From Arthrobacter sp. FB24 (GTDB taxonomy: Bacteria > Actinomycetota > Actinomycetes > Actinomycetales > Micrococcaceae), in contig NC_008541.1 in NCBI RefSeq assembly GCF_000196235.1, positions 1,550,001 to 1,614,000 of the forward strand: a stretch of 64,000 bases of DNA, written 5' to 3'. The notes beneath the pieces are model-generated. The model worked only from the letters and a program-made list of their open reading frames with translations. It did not search any database and was not told the origin of the DNA. Below, one piece after another: positions 26,263 to 34,579 of the stretch. Position numbers and translations under genes: made by a program. Positions within the stretch are counted from its first letter, which is position 1. Each line of letters starts with the position of its first letter.

Positions 26263-26304
26263 TGGAAACCCGATGAGTTCCCAGCGATGAGTGCGCAACG
26301 ATGA
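26262..26304 (+). other. Three mini-ORFs chained by stop/start overlap (METR, MSSQR, MSAQR)
   Basis: The ylxR stop TGA shares its A with an ATG starting METR (26262-26276). Its TGA overlaps the ATG of MSSQR (26273-26290), whose TGA overlaps the ATG of MSAQR (26287-26304), whose TGA overlaps the next ORF. CGATGA recurs at a 14-nt period. A ribosome leaving ylxR could reinitiate step by step. No ribosome sites precede these ATGs. Confidence 0.4.
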
Positions 26305-26318
26305 CAACTTTGTTGCGC
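26293..26318 (+). other. Hairpin GCGCAAC/GTTGCGC in the infB leader
   Basis: A 7-bp perfect stem (extendable by two pairs) spans the end of mini-ORF 3 and encloses the ATG of the 23-codon ORF. There is no T-run after it. It could gate reinitiation at that ATG. Confidence 0.4.
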
Positions 26319-26372
26319 TCTGCAATGGACCTTTCAGCTGCTATCGCGGCGAAGGTCCGCAGTAAGAAGTAG
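26301..26372 (+). CDS. 23-aa small ORF in the infB leader
   Basis: This frame begins with MTTLLRSAMDLSAA and ends RSKK. It starts in the ATGA overlap with the preceding mini-ORF and stops 42 nt before infB. The C-terminus is basic. It could be a leader peptide or a chance frame; the chain of four overlaps argues against pure chance. Confidence 0.4.
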   Translation: MTTLLRSAMDLSAAIAAKVRSKK

Positions 26373-26414
26373 ACGGTTCGTGCCTGGCTCGGTGCGGACC
26401 GAGACAGGAGAAAT

Positions 26415-29321
26415 GTGGCCAAGGTCCGCGTACATGAGCTTGCTAAAGAGCTCGGTATTACTTCCAAAGATGCAGTAACCAAACTGCAGGAACTGGGCGA
26501 ATTCGTTCGCTCTGCCTCTTCCACCATTGAGGCCCCCGTTGTGAGGAAACTCCGCAACGCATACCCCGCCGCGGGCGCTTCGAAGTCCGAAGCTCCCGCT
26601 GCAGCGCCCAAGGCGCCCGCCAGCCCCGCAGCTACCCGACCGGCCCCCGCGCCGGGCCCGGCAGCACCCAAGGCTCCGGAACCCAAGGCAGAAGCTCCGG
26701 CTGCTGCCTCCGCTCCGTCGGCGCCTGCTCCGGCAGCACCTGCTCCCGCGGCCCCGGCTGCGGCAGCCTCTGCTCCGTCGGCGCCTGCTCCGGCCGCACC
26801 GTCCACCGGTGCAAAGCCCGGCGCACGCCCGGCCCCCAAGGCTGAAGCTCCGGCTGCCCCGGCCCGCTCCGGCGGCCAGGGCTCGGCACCCCGTCCGGGC
26901 GGCCCCCGTCCCGGCAACAACCCGTTCGCCACGTCCCAGGGCATGCCCCGGGGCCGCGGCGGCGACAACGAGCGTCCGCCGCGTCCGGGCAACAACCCGT
27001 TCGCTCCTTCCCAGGGCATGCCCCGTCCGGGCGGAAGCCGCACCGAGGGCGAACGCCCCGGCGGCCCGCGTCCGGCAGCCGGCGCAGGAGGTCCCCGTCC
27101 GGGTGCTCCGCGTCCCGGCGGCACCCAGGGTGCACGTCCCGGCGCTCCGCGTCCGGCCGGTGCTCCCGGTGCACGCCCCGGTGCAGGCGGCGGAAACCGT
27201 CCTACTCCGGGCATGATGCCTAACCGCACCGAACGACCCGCACCCGCTGGTGCAGGCCGTCCCGGCGGCGGAGGCCGCGGTCCCGGACGCCCCGGTGGCG
27301 CACCGGGTACCGGCGGCGCTCCCGGCGCCGGCGGCGGTGCTCCGGCCGGCGGTGGCTTCGGCAAGGGTGGCCGCGGTCGCGGTGGCACCCAGGGTGCCTT
27401 CGGTAAGGGCGGCGCAGGCCGTGGCAAGCAGCGCAAGTCGAAGCGTGCCAAGCGCCAGGAACTCGAGCAGATGAGTGCTCCGTCGCTGGGTGGCGTCAGT
27501 GTGCCCCGCGGCGACGGCAACACCGTAGTCCGGCTCCGCCGCGGCTCGTCCATCACGGACTTTGCCGACAAGATCGAGGCAAACCCCGCTGCACTGGTGA
27601 CCGTGCTCTTCCACCTCGGCGAAATGGCCACGGCCACGCAGTCGCTGGATGAAGAGACCTTCGCCCTGCTCGGCGAGGAGCTTGGCTACAAGCTCCAGGT
27701 CGTGTCGCCGGAGGACGAGGAGCGCGAGCTGCTCTCCGGCTTCGACATCGACTTCGACGCCGAGCTGGAGGCCGAAGGCGACGAGGAACTCGAGGCACGT
27801 CCTCCTGTTGTCACCGTCATGGGTCACGTTGACCACGGTAAGACCCGCCTGCTGGATGCCATCCGTAACTCCGACGTCGTCGCGGGTGAACACGGCGGCA
27901 TCACGCAGCACATTGGTGCTTACCAGATCACCACCGAGCACGAGGGCGCCGAACGCAAGATTACGTTCATCGATACTCCGGGCCACGAGGCGTTCACCGC
28001 CATGCGTGCCCGTGGTGCGAAGGTCACCGACATTGCCATCCTGGTGGTCGCAGCGGACGACGGCGTTATGCCGCAGACCGTTGAAGCCCTCAACCACGCG
28101 CAGGCCGCCAACGTGCCGATCGTCGTGGCCGTGAACAAGATCGATAAGGAAGGCGCCAACCCGGACAAGGTCCGCGGCCAGCTGACCGAGTACGGGCTCG
28201 TTCCGGAAGAATACGGTGGCGACACCATGTTCGTGGAGGTCTCTGCACGCCAGAACCTCAACATCGACGAGCTGCTCGAGGCTGTTCTGCTCACCGCAGA
28301 CGCAGCCCTGGACATGCGCGCCAACCCGAACAAGGACGCCCGCGGTATTGCGATCGAAGCCAACCTGGACAAGGGCCGCGGTGCGGTTGCTACCGTCCTG
28401 GTTCAGTCCGGTACGCTTCACGTCGGCGACACCATCGTGGCAGGCACGGCCCACGGCCGCGTCCGTGCGATGTTCGACGACGACGGCAGCGTCCTGACCG
28501 AGGCCGGCCCGTCCCGCCCCGTGCAGGTACTGGGTCTGTCCAACGTCCCGCGCGCCGGCGACACCTTCTTTGTGACCGCTGACGAGCGCACCGCCCGCCA
28601 GATCGCCGAGAAGCGTGAAGCAGCAGACCGCAACGCCGCTTTGGCCAAGCGCCGCAAGCGCATCAGCCTGGAAGACTTCGACCAGGCCGTCGCCGAAGGC
28701 AAGATCGACACCCTCAACCTCATCCTCAAGGGTGACGTGTCCGGTGCCGTGGAAGCCCTCGAAGACGCGCTGCTCAAGATCGACGTCGGCGAAGGTGTCC
28801 AGCTCCGCGTTATCCACCGCGGTGTCGGTGCGATCACGCAGAACGACGTCAACCTGGCAACGGTGGACAGCGCCGTCATCATCGGCTTCAACGTCAAGCC
28901 CGCCGAGCGTGTTGCCGAACTGGCAGACCGCGAAGGCGTGGACATGCGCTTCTACTCCGTCATCTACGCAGCAATCGATGACATTGAGATGGCCCTCAAG
29001 GGCATGCTCAAGCCGGAGTACGAAGAAGTCCAGCTTGGCACCGCCGAGGTCCGCGAAGTGTTCCGTTCCTCCAAGTTCGGCAACATCGCCGGTTCCATCG
29101 TTCGCTCGGGTGTTATCCGACGCAACTCGAAGGCCCGTATCAGCCGCGACGGCAAGATCATCGGTGACAACCTCACCGTTGAGACGCTCAAGCGCTTCAA
29201 GGACGACGCCACCGAGGTCCGCACGGACTTCGAGTGTGGTATCGGTCTTGGCTCGTACAACGACATCAACGAGGGTGACATCATCGAGACCTTCGAGATG
29301 CGCGAGAAGCCGCGCGTCTAG
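26415..29321 (+). CDS. infB: Translation initiation factor IF-2
   Basis: The 968-aa GTPase delivers fMet-tRNA to the 30S subunit. N-terminal domain [38 protein letters not shown] at 2-40, then about 330 residues of Ala/Pro-rich followed by Gly/Arg/Pro-rich linker with repeated NNPFA-SQGMPR units. The basic [16 protein letters not shown] segment and the conserved IF2 N-domain come next. The G domain starts near residue 463 ([47 protein letters not shown]), and domains II-IV follow. The GTG follows CAGGAG. The long linker is common in high-GC actinobacteria. Confidence 0.97.
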   Translation: MAKVRVHELAKELGITSKDAVTKLQELGEFVRSASSTIEAPVVRKLRNAYPAAGASKSEAPAAAPKAPASPAATRPAPAPGPAAPKAPEPKAEAPAAASAPSAPAPAAPAPAAPAAAASAPSAPAPAAPSTGAKPGARPAPKAEAPAAPARSGGQGSAPRPGGPRPGNNPFATSQGMPRGRGGDNERPPRPGNNPFAPSQGMPRPGGSRTEGERPGGPRPAAGAGGPRPGAPRPGGTQGARPGAPRPAGAPGARPGAGGGNRPTPGMMPNRTERPAPAGAGRPGGGGRGPGRPGGAPGTGGAPGAGGGAPAGGGFGKGGRGRGGTQGAFGKGGAGRGKQRKSKRAKRQELEQMSAPSLGGVSVPRGDGNTVVRLRRGSSITDFADKIEANPAALVTVLFHLGEMATATQSLDEETFALLGEELGYKLQVVSPEDEERELLSGFDIDFDAELEAEGDEELEARPPVVTVMGHVDHGKTRLLDAIRNSDVVAGEHGGITQHIGAYQITTEHEGAERKITFIDTPGHEAFTAMRARGAKVTDIAILVVAADDGVMPQTVEALNHAQAANVPIVVAVNKIDKEGANPDKVRGQLTEYGLVPEEYGGDTMFVEVSARQNLNIDELLEAVLLTADAALDMRANPNKDARGIAIEANLDKGRGAVATVLVQSGTLHVGDTIVAGTAHGRVRAMFDDDGSVLTEAGPSRPVQVLGLSNVPRAGDTFFVTADERTARQIAEKREAADRNAALAKRRKRISLEDFDQAVAEGKIDTLNLILKGDVSGAVEALEDALLKIDVGEGVQLRVIHRGVGAITQNDVNLATVDSAVIIGFNVKPAERVAELADREGVDMRFYSVIYAAIDDIEMALKGMLKPEYEEVQLGTAEVREVFRSSKFGNIAGSIVRSGVIRRNSKARISRDGKIIGDNLTVETLKRFKDDATEVRTDFECGIGLGSYNDINEGDIIETFEMREKPRV

Positions 29322-29374
29322 TCTGAGCTATACAGGTCGGGGGCGTCGGAGTTTTCCGGCGGCCCCGCCCCTAC

Positions 29375-29413
29375 GCTGGGCGGCACTGGATCTGCGATCC
29401 TGTGCCGCCCAGC
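29375..29413 (+). terminator. Long perfect hairpin after infB
   Basis: GCTGGGCGGCAC pairs with GTGCCGCCCAGC (12 bp). After a T-T mismatch the stem continues GGATC-TGC-GATCC, giving 17 paired bases around a 3-nt loop. It lies 54 nt after the infB stop. No T-run follows, which is common for actinobacterial terminators; it could also be a processing site. The rest of the 29322-29615 gap holds no gene I can support. Confidence 0.65.
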
Positions 29414-29615
29414 TCCGGTAGCGGAACTGGCCTTCCCAACCCTCGCAAGCTCGGGTCGGGGCCCTCGGCCAGCTCCTTGGATGCCACTCCCGGGCCGCCG
29501 GAAAAAATCCAACGCGGGTCCGTCGTAGACTCGCTTTAGGTGCGTGGCAATTAACCGAACCTTTGTACGCAAGCCGCTAACGCGCCGTCGTACATCCAAA
29601 TATTTAGGAGTGGAA

Positions 29616-30125
29616 ATGGCTGATCCGGCACGCGCTGCCAAATTGGCGCAGCGGATTAAGGTTGTTGTTGCAGAGGCTTTGGGCCGGAAGGTCAAGGATC
29701 CGCGGCTTGAAGGCATCACCGTTACCGATGCCCGTGTGACCAATGATCTGCAGCACGCCACGATCTACTACACCGTGTTCGGGGACCAGGTGGTTCAGGC
29801 GGATGCTGCCAAGGGCCTGGAGAAAGCCAAGGGCGTTCTCCGCCAGGAAGTCGGCCGCAACATTACTGTCCGGCTGACTCCCACCCTCGAGTTCGTGGCC
29901 GACCAGATTCCGGTCAACGCCTCCAACCTCGAAGAACTGCTCCGCGCCGCCAAGAAGCGTGACGCTGAAGTGGCCGCCCTGGCTGCAGGCGCCAAGCACG
30001 CCGGGGATGCCGATCCGTACAAGAGCGACATTCCCGAGGACGTGGAAATCGACGAGGACGACTTCGACGAAGAGGACGAAGACCTCATCGACGACGAAGA
30101 ACTCGACGAAGACGGCAACAAATAG
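29616..30125 (+). CDS. rbfA: Ribosome-binding factor A
   Basis: A 169-aa KH-like 30S maturation factor. It has ADPARAAKLAQRIKVVVAEALGRKVKDPRLEGITVTDARVTNDLQHATIYYTVFG and VGRNITVRLTPTLEFVADQ, which are family hallmarks. The C-terminal 40 residues are strongly acidic (DVEIDEDDFDEEDEDL). The ATG at 29616 has TAGGAG 5 nt upstream and matches family starts; the frame to 29544 is upstream noise. A TAGACT -10-like hexamer at 29526-29531 may give it its own promoter. Gene order infB-rbfA is conserved; truB follows after an insertion of about 4.4 kb. Confidence 0.96.
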   Translation: MADPARAAKLAQRIKVVVAEALGRKVKDPRLEGITVTDARVTNDLQHATIYYTVFGDQVVQADAAKGLEKAKGVLRQEVGRNITVRLTPTLEFVADQIPVNASNLEELLRAAKKRDAEVAALAAGAKHAGDADPYKSDIPEDVEIDEDDFDEEDEDLIDDEELDEDGNK

Positions 30126-30140
30126 GCCGTCGAAACATCA

Positions 30141-30172
30141 GTGTGGCCGGACCCGCAAGGGACCGGCCACAC
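30141..30172. terminator. Terminator between rbfA and the ScyD-like gene
   Basis: GTGTGGCCGG and CCGGCCACAC form a 10-bp perfect stem with a CCCGCAAGGG inner pairing. It sits between convergent stops and probably serves both genes. Confidence 0.8.
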
Positions 30173-30190
30173 GGCGTTTAAGGACCCGGA

Positions 30191-31303
30191 TCAACGGCGG
30201 GAATGGCGGTCACGGTACACGGTCACCAGTTTGCCGTTGGGCGGCTGGTTTTCTGCAGGCAGGGCATCGGTCGTTGCGTACAGCGTCGAACCCCTGAGGG
30301 CGACGTCGGCCGTGAGCTTGCCCGCCAGCACAGTCCGCTGCCTGTCGTTGCCATCTATCCTGAGCACACCCTCGCCGAACAGGGAGGCGACGTACAGGTC
30401 GCCGTCGTCGTCCACCGCCAGCCCGGTGGGTGACATGACCTCGTCAGCGAAAAGCCGCACCCGGCCATTGTCCGGGTTCACCCTGTAGACGGCGCCGCGG
30501 GCACCCAGTGCGGGGTCCTCCGGTCCGCCCGGGAGCACAGACACGTACAGCCAGCCGTCGGGTCCCACTGCGACGTCCGTGGGAACGGGTTCAAAAATAT
30601 AGGTCAGGCCCACAACGCAGTCCGGGAGCTTCAGCGTGGCGGCCGCTTCTGCGGTGATTTCGAAGGGGCGCGGCGGCAGGACCGCCACTGTTTCAGCGTC
30701 TCCGGAGTCGGCGTCGACGGCCACAATGCTATTGGCTCCGGCATCGGCCACATAGACGGTGTCACCGGAGAGGGCGATGCCATACGGATGGGAGTCAACA
30801 GTCCCGGTGTAGGAGACGGGCACCTCAGGCGGAATTTGCGCCGCGCATGCATCCGGCAGGTCCTCAAATCCGTACCTGACGTCACCATCGGCGTTCTTTT
30901 CGTTCTCCAAGGCCGCCAGGTCACCAAAAGTCCGTTGTGTCCCATCGGCTGCGATGGTCCGGACATGACCGGCCAGCGGACGGGGATCCATGGGGCCGGC
31001 CCCCTGGCTCTCCACGAAGTAGGTGGTCGAACGGCGCTGCACGCTTCCGGCCACGTCCCATTCCGGATCGGAATACAGGACTGTCTTGGTGCCGTCGGAA
31101 GCTACCCGCGTCAGTCGGCTGGCGAATTCCTCACTCACAATCGCCGTGCCGTCACGGCCTGCGCTTACGTGCAGCGGGCCGACCAGCCCGTCGGCGAGGG
31201 TGACCGGTTCGGTTCGCGGCGGGGCGGCGACGCCTGCAGAGCCGGTCGCCAGGAAGACCGCGGCGCTGATGGCGGCCGCGGCAAGCGGAACGTGCTTTCT
31301 CAT
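30191..31303 (-). CDS. Secreted ScyD/ScyE-family beta-propeller protein
   Basis: A 370-aa protein with a Sec-type signal peptide (RKHVPLAAAAISAAVFLATGSAGVAAP). It is followed by NHL/SMP-30-like repeats typical of the ScyD/ScyE family: LADGLVGPLHVSAGRDGTAIVSEEFASRLTRV, DSHPYGIALSGDTVYVADAGANSIVAVD, PTDVAVGPDGWLYVSVLPGGPEDPALGARGAVYRVNPDNG and PTGLAVDDDGDLYVASL. Function unknown in this family outside the cyanobacterial scytonemin cluster. The ATG at 31303 has GGAG 7 nt upstream. It interrupts the rbfA-truB order. Confidence 0.87.
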   Translation of the reverse strand: MRKHVPLAAAAISAAVFLATGSAGVAAPPRTEPVTLADGLVGPLHVSAGRDGTAIVSEEFASRLTRVASDGTKTVLYSDPEWDVAGSVQRRSTTYFVESQGAGPMDPRPLAGHVRTIAADGTQRTFGDLAALENEKNADGDVRYGFEDLPDACAAQIPPEVPVSYTGTVDSHPYGIALSGDTVYVADAGANSIVAVDADSGDAETVAVLPPRPFEITAEAAATLKLPDCVVGLTYIFEPVPTDVAVGPDGWLYVSVLPGGPEDPALGARGAVYRVNPDNGRVRLFADEVMSPTGLAVDDDGDLYVASLFGEGVLRIDGNDRQRTVLAGKLTADVALRGSTLYATTDALPAENQPPNGKLVTVYRDRHSRR

Positions 31304-31453
31304 GGTGGTCTCCAAATGCCCAAAGATGATTACCAGGATTCATTGAGACCACGGATTCGGCTGGCGGGAAACACTGCCGCCCCCACTGCGCACATTCTAT
31401 TTCTCAGCCTCCGGCAACGTCGATGGCTTCCGCAAACCCGGCATCCGGCTTCC

Positions 31454-31481
31454 TTGGAAAGCCGCGCCCGCTCGCTATGAT
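31454..31481 (+). promoter_or_regulatory. Leaderless promoter of the deaminase gene
   Basis: TTGGAA (31454-31459), a 16-bp spacer and TATGAT (31476-31481) end 6 nt before the ATG at 31488; there is no ribosome site. Confidence 0.6.
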
Positions 31482-31487
31482 CGGTGC

Positions 31488-31973
31488 ATGGATGCCCCAC
31501 CCTCAGCCGCTGATATCCAGAAATTCCTGGGCCAGGCCGTCGACCTCGCCGTTCAGAATGTGGCCGCCGGCGGCGGTCCTTTCGGGGCACTTGTGGTCAC
31601 CGCGGACGGGACGCGCCATTTCGGCGTCAACAGGGTGACGCGGGACAACGACCCCACCGCGCATGCCGAGGTTGTGGCCATCCGGACGGCAGCGGCAGAA
31701 TCCGCCAATTTCGATCTCAGCGGGGCCGTGCTCTACGCAAGCTGTGAGCCGTGCCCGTTGTGCCTGGCAGCCGCCTTATGGGCGCGGATCGATCGCGTGT
31801 ATTTTGCCGCGGACAGGCACGGCGCTGCAGCCGCCGGCTTCGACGACGCCCTGTTCTACGAATACTTTGAGGGCGTCCGGCCCGAACTCATGCCGGTCAA
31901 CCAAACCGATGTCCCGACGTCGAACGCCCCGTTTGAAGCCTGGGACGCCAACCCGGACCGCACCGAATACTGA
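31488..31973 (+). CDS. Nucleoside/guanine deaminase (CDA fold)
   Basis: A 161-aa zinc deaminase of the TadA/GuaD type. Zinc and catalytic residues are in PTAHAEVVAIR (His59, Glu61) and SCEPCPLCLAAALWARIDRVYFA (Cys89, Cys92). The C-terminal FYEYFEGVRPELMPVNQTD and SNAPFEAWDANPDRTEY resemble guanine deaminases of the B. subtilis GuaD type rather than TadA. It likely converts guanine to xanthine or acts on a related base. It appears to be transcribed from a leaderless promoter. Confidence 0.87.
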   Translation: MDAPPSAADIQKFLGQAVDLAVQNVAAGGGPFGALVVTADGTRHFGVNRVTRDNDPTAHAEVVAIRTAAAESANFDLSGAVLYASCEPCPLCLAAALWARIDRVYFAADRHGAAAAGFDDALFYEYFEGVRPELMPVNQTDVPTSNAPFEAWDANPDRTEY

Positions 31974-32070
31974 CCTTCGTTCCCGGCCCCGGCATCGGGG
32001 AATCCGGCAGCCGGAGCCGGCGGGACCTTCGACTCTATCCGGCTTATGAAGGCAGGCGTCCGATTAACCC

Positions 32071-32544
32071 ATGACTTCAGGGGCGACTGGAAGACAGCGC
32101 GGGGCAGTGGAGCCGAGGCTCATCAGGTGTCCCGGCTGCGGGAAGACCAACAGGATTCCGGCAGCCGCTCCCGGCCGTCCCCGCTGCGGCAACTGTAGCC
32201 ATGATTTGCCGTGGATCGTCGACGCCGGAGACTTGGACTTCAAGCACATCGCGGAAGAGTCAACGGTGCCCGCCCTGATCGACTTCTGGGCTGAATGGTG
32301 CGGGCCCTGCCGCCTGGTCAGCCCCGTCCTGGACCAGTTGGCCACCGAGAAAGCGGGCCGCATCAAGCTGGTGAAAGTGGATGTAGACCACGCTCCCGGG
32401 CTCTCAGCGAGATTTGCGGTGCAGGCGATCCCCACGCTCATGGTGATCGTCGGCGGGATCGTGATTGCCCGGCAAGCGGGTGCCGCGCCCGCGGCGACCC
32501 TGCGGACCTGGCTGGAACACGCGCTGTCCTCGACCCTGAGCTAA
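32071..32544 (+). CDS. Thioredoxin with N-terminal zinc ribbon (Trx2 type)
   Basis: A 157-aa protein. Two Cys pairs, Cys20/Cys23 (CPGC) and Cys39/Cys42 (CGNC), form a zinc ribbon ahead of a thioredoxin domain with active site WCGPC (Cys77, Cys80) and the cis-Pro loop QAIPTLMVI. This is the Trx2/TrxC layout, often tied to oxidative stress. Annotated from ATG 32071; GTG 32107 is an alternative start. It is followed 71 bp later by the trypco1-domain gene. Confidence 0.9.
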   Translation: MTSGATGRQRGAVEPRLIRCPGCGKTNRIPAAAPGRPRCGNCSHDLPWIVDAGDLDFKHIAEESTVPALIDFWAEWCGPCRLVSPVLDQLATEKAGRIKLVKVDVDHAPGLSARFAVQAIPTLMVIVGGIVIARQAGAAPAATLRTWLEHALSSTLS

Positions 32545-32615
32545 CCAACCCCGGCTGCGCCCAGAGGGGTCATTTTCGGCACACATTCGGCAAAGTTCGG
32601 CACAGGGAGGAAAGC

Positions 32616-32954
32616 ATGACAGAGATACTGCGCTACGAAGTCGGATCCGGCGTGGTCCTGGTGGAAGCCGAGGAGAGCAGCTTCGGAGTGGAACACCCGT
32701 CGCGTGACGAGCAGGGGATCCAGGACACCGGGCGCAGGCTCGAAGATGCGCTGGCCTCCGTACGGCCGGCCGCCAAGGCAGCAGCGGAAGTCCTGGGGGA
32801 CCTTGCGCCGGAACACCTGGAAATCCAGTTCGGCGTGAAATTGGCCGGCGCGGCGGGGGCCATCATCGCGAGGAACGTTACTGAAGCCCACTTCATCGTC
32901 AAGATGTCATGGTCGCCCGAGCAAGAACCACTCGAGGAAGAGATAGTGCCCTAG
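32616..32954 (+). CDS. Trypco1 (trypsin-co-occurring domain 1 / CU044_2847 family) protein
   Basis: A 112-aa protein made almost entirely of the domain: YEVGSGVVLVEAEE near the start, a helical section RRLEDALASVRPAAKAAAEVLGDL, then the signature PEHLEIQFGVKLAGAAGAIIARNVTEAHFIVKMSW. The domain is known as a small partner or effector-associated module in predicted conflict and signalling systems with trypsin-like proteases. No such partner is visible within the window. The ATG follows GGGAGG. Domain assignment is from memory of the signature. Confidence 0.75.
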   Translation: MTEILRYEVGSGVVLVEAEESSFGVEHPSRDEQGIQDTGRRLEDALASVRPAAKAAAEVLGDLAPEHLEIQFGVKLAGAAGAIIARNVTEAHFIVKMSWSPEQEPLEEEIVP

Positions 32955-32985
32955 CGGCACCGCCTTCCTAGCTTCGGGAGCGCCG

Positions 32986-33195
32986 CTACCTTCGGGACCG
33001 CCGGCCGCCGCGCACGCCCAGCCCGCCGAGAAGCGGTGATCCCATGCCCAGCAGGAAACCGAAGTCATACCAGTTACCGGCTCGTGCGTTGTTGTAGAAG
33101 GGGAACTCAGCCCAGGCGCCGAACACGTGCGCGATGAGCACGATCCACGCCGTAAAACCGTTCCAAAAGCCCCACAGCAGGTCCTGCCACCACAT
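32986..33195 (-). CDS. Small membrane protein (hypothetical)
   Basis: A 69-aa protein with hydrophobic segments WWQDLLWGFWNGFTAWIVLIAHVFGAW and WYDFGFLLGMGSPLLGGLG, and a basic tail GGRRSRR. Similar Trp-rich small proteins with an N-terminal WGFWNGFTAW motif are widespread in actinobacteria; function unknown. GAGAGGAAC lies before the ATG. Confidence 0.75.
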   Translation of the reverse strand: MWWQDLLWGFWNGFTAWIVLIAHVFGAWAEFPFYNNARAGNWYDFGFLLGMGSPLLGGLGVRGGRRSRR

Positions 33196-33288
33196 GTTGT
33201 TCCTCTCCGGTGCCGCCCCTGTGGACAGGTTAGGGCCCGGCAGGCGTCTGCACTAGGGGCTCAGTGCCCCACTTTGGGCGTCGTTTCA

Positions 33289-34443
33289 TCATCCCCGGGA
33301 AGGCAGGCGGCCCACGCCTTCCACGAGTTCCGCCTGGGCACCGCAGAGCGCAATCCGGATCCAGCCTTCGCCGATGGAACCGAAGGCGGTGCCCGGAGCG
33401 AAGGAAACTCCGGCATCGGCCAGGAACGTGCGGACCCAGGACCGTACATCACCGCCGCTGACGTGGGAAACATCCGCCCAGAGATAGAACGCCCCCTGCG
33501 CCGACAGGAACGGAATGCCCTTGGACGCCAGCACCGCCGACGCAGCGTCCCGGTTCGACCGGTAGTGGGCGTGCGCGTGGCTGACGTAGTCCTGCGGTCC
33601 CGTCAGCGCCGCGATCGCCGCGTACTGGGACGGCGAAGCGACGCAGGAAACGATCGACTCCATCACGTTATTCATCTTCCGTTCCAGCCCGGGCGGGCAG
33701 ACCAAGGCCCCGATCCGGAGCCCCGTCAGTCCGTACGTCTTGGACAGGGTCAGCGACGTGAAGACCCTGGCCTCCCCGGGGACATCGCTGTCGAAGCGGG
33801 CCGGACTGACATGGGGCACGTCATACGTGAAGGCCTCGTAGCATTCGTCGGAGATGATCCACAGGTCGTGGCGCCGGGCCAGGTCCACGAGGCCCCGGGT
33901 GAGGTCGCCGCCCAGGACCGCGCCCAGCGGATTGGACGGCGAATTGAGGATCAGCACCCTGCTCTGCGGAGTAATGAGGGCCTCAATGTCCTCGATCCTT
34001 GGCTGGAAGTCGTGCTCCGGGTACAGCGGGTACCGTACGGGCTTTGCATGCAGCAGCTGGCTGGTCATCGCAAACGTGGGGTAGCCCGGGTTGGGAATCA
34101 GGATTTCGTCACCGGGGGAGAGCAGGAGGCTCATGGCGAAGTGGAGGCCCTGCTGGGCGCCGTCCACAACATAGACGCGCTCGGCCCCGATCTCAACGCC
34201 ATTGTGCTCGCGGAATCTGGCTGCGAAGGCTTCGCGGAGGGCAGTGATCCCGGCATTCGGCGTGTAGTTGGTTTCGTCGCGGTCCAGGCATGCCATGCCC
34301 GCTTCGAGGACATGGCGGGGGAGCTCAAAGCCTGGTTCGCCGATGCTCAACACAATGGCACCCGGCGTGCCCCACGCGGCTTCGGTGATCTCACGGATCT
34401 GGTTGACGGGGAAGTCGTGGATGTGTGCGGCAAGCTCGGGCAT
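33289..34443 (-). CDS. Class I/II PLP-dependent aminotransferase
   Basis: A 384-aa fold-type I aminotransferase. NQIREITEAAWGTPGAIVLSIGEPGFELPRHV at the N-terminus, TNYTPNAGITALREAFAARF, VDGAQQGLHFAMSLLLSPGDEILIPNPGYPTF, LNSPSNPLG, ISDECYEAFTYD, and the PLP Lys in TLSKTYGLTGLRIGALV are visible. It resembles AspC/AlaA-like enzymes; the substrate pair is not certain. The frame is open far upstream inside truB, but the ATG at 34443 has TAGGAT exactly 7 nt before it and an AGGATGG ribosome-like site, so I use it; ATG 34452 is an alternative. It diverges from truB. Confidence 0.9.
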   Translation of the reverse strand: MPELAAHIHDFPVNQIREITEAAWGTPGAIVLSIGEPGFELPRHVLEAGMACLDRDETNYTPNAGITALREAFAARFREHNGVEIGAERVYVVDGAQQGLHFAMSLLLSPGDEILIPNPGYPTFAMTSQLLHAKPVRYPLYPEHDFQPRIEDIEALITPQSRVLILNSPSNPLGAVLGGDLTRGLVDLARRHDLWIISDECYEAFTYDVPHVSPARFDSDVPGEARVFTSLTLSKTYGLTGLRIGALVCPPGLERKMNNVMESIVSCVASPSQYAAIAALTGPQDYVSHAHAHYRSNRDAASAVLASKGIPFLSAQGAFYLWADVSHVSGGDVRSWVRTFLADAGVSFAPGTAFGSIGEGWIRIALCGAQAELVEGVGRLPSRG

Positions 34444-34450
34444 GTCTGCC

Positions 34451-34456
34451 ATCCTA
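34451..34456 (-). promoter_or_regulatory. Putative -10 (TAGGAT) for the aminotransferase gene
   Basis: On the minus strand TAGGAT ends 7 nt before ATG 34443, consistent with a leaderless message. Confidence 0.4.
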
Positions 34457-34457
34457 A

Positions 34458-34521
34458 CCGCCCGCTGTCGGACCCCCGGCGGTGGCACCGCCCGCCGTCG
34501 GAGTGTCCGCCCGCCGTCGGA
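34458..34521. repeat. Three 15-bp direct repeats in the aminotransferase/truB divergent region
   Basis: CCGCCCGCTGTCGGA at 34458, and CCGCCCGCCGTCGGA at 34488 and 34507 (starts 30 and 19 bp apart). Between the first two is a GGCGGTG-G-CACCGCC hairpin. They sit between two divergent promoters and could be operators or a local repeat expansion. Confidence 0.6.
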
Positions 34522-34566
34522 CGGGCAGCACGCCGGCCGACGAAAAGGGAGAGCCGCAGGCGCGGA

Positions 34567-34572
34567 TATACT
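34567..34572 (+). promoter_or_regulatory. -10 element (TATACT) of a leaderless truB promoter
   Basis: TATACT ends 7 nt before the truB GTG. GGGAGG lies between but is only one base from the GTG, too close to act as a ribosome site. Confidence 0.55.
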
Positions 34573-34579
34573 GGGAGGC

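Noticed and set aside
26800-27440. CRISPR-like or tandem DNA repeats
   Set aside because: The repeats are coding, within the Gly/Pro/Arg linker of IF2 and imperfect; there is no spacer structure.
26334-28817. 827-aa minus-strand open frame with Gly/Arg/Ser runs
   Set aside because: Shadow of infB low-complexity and G domain; no recognisable protein.
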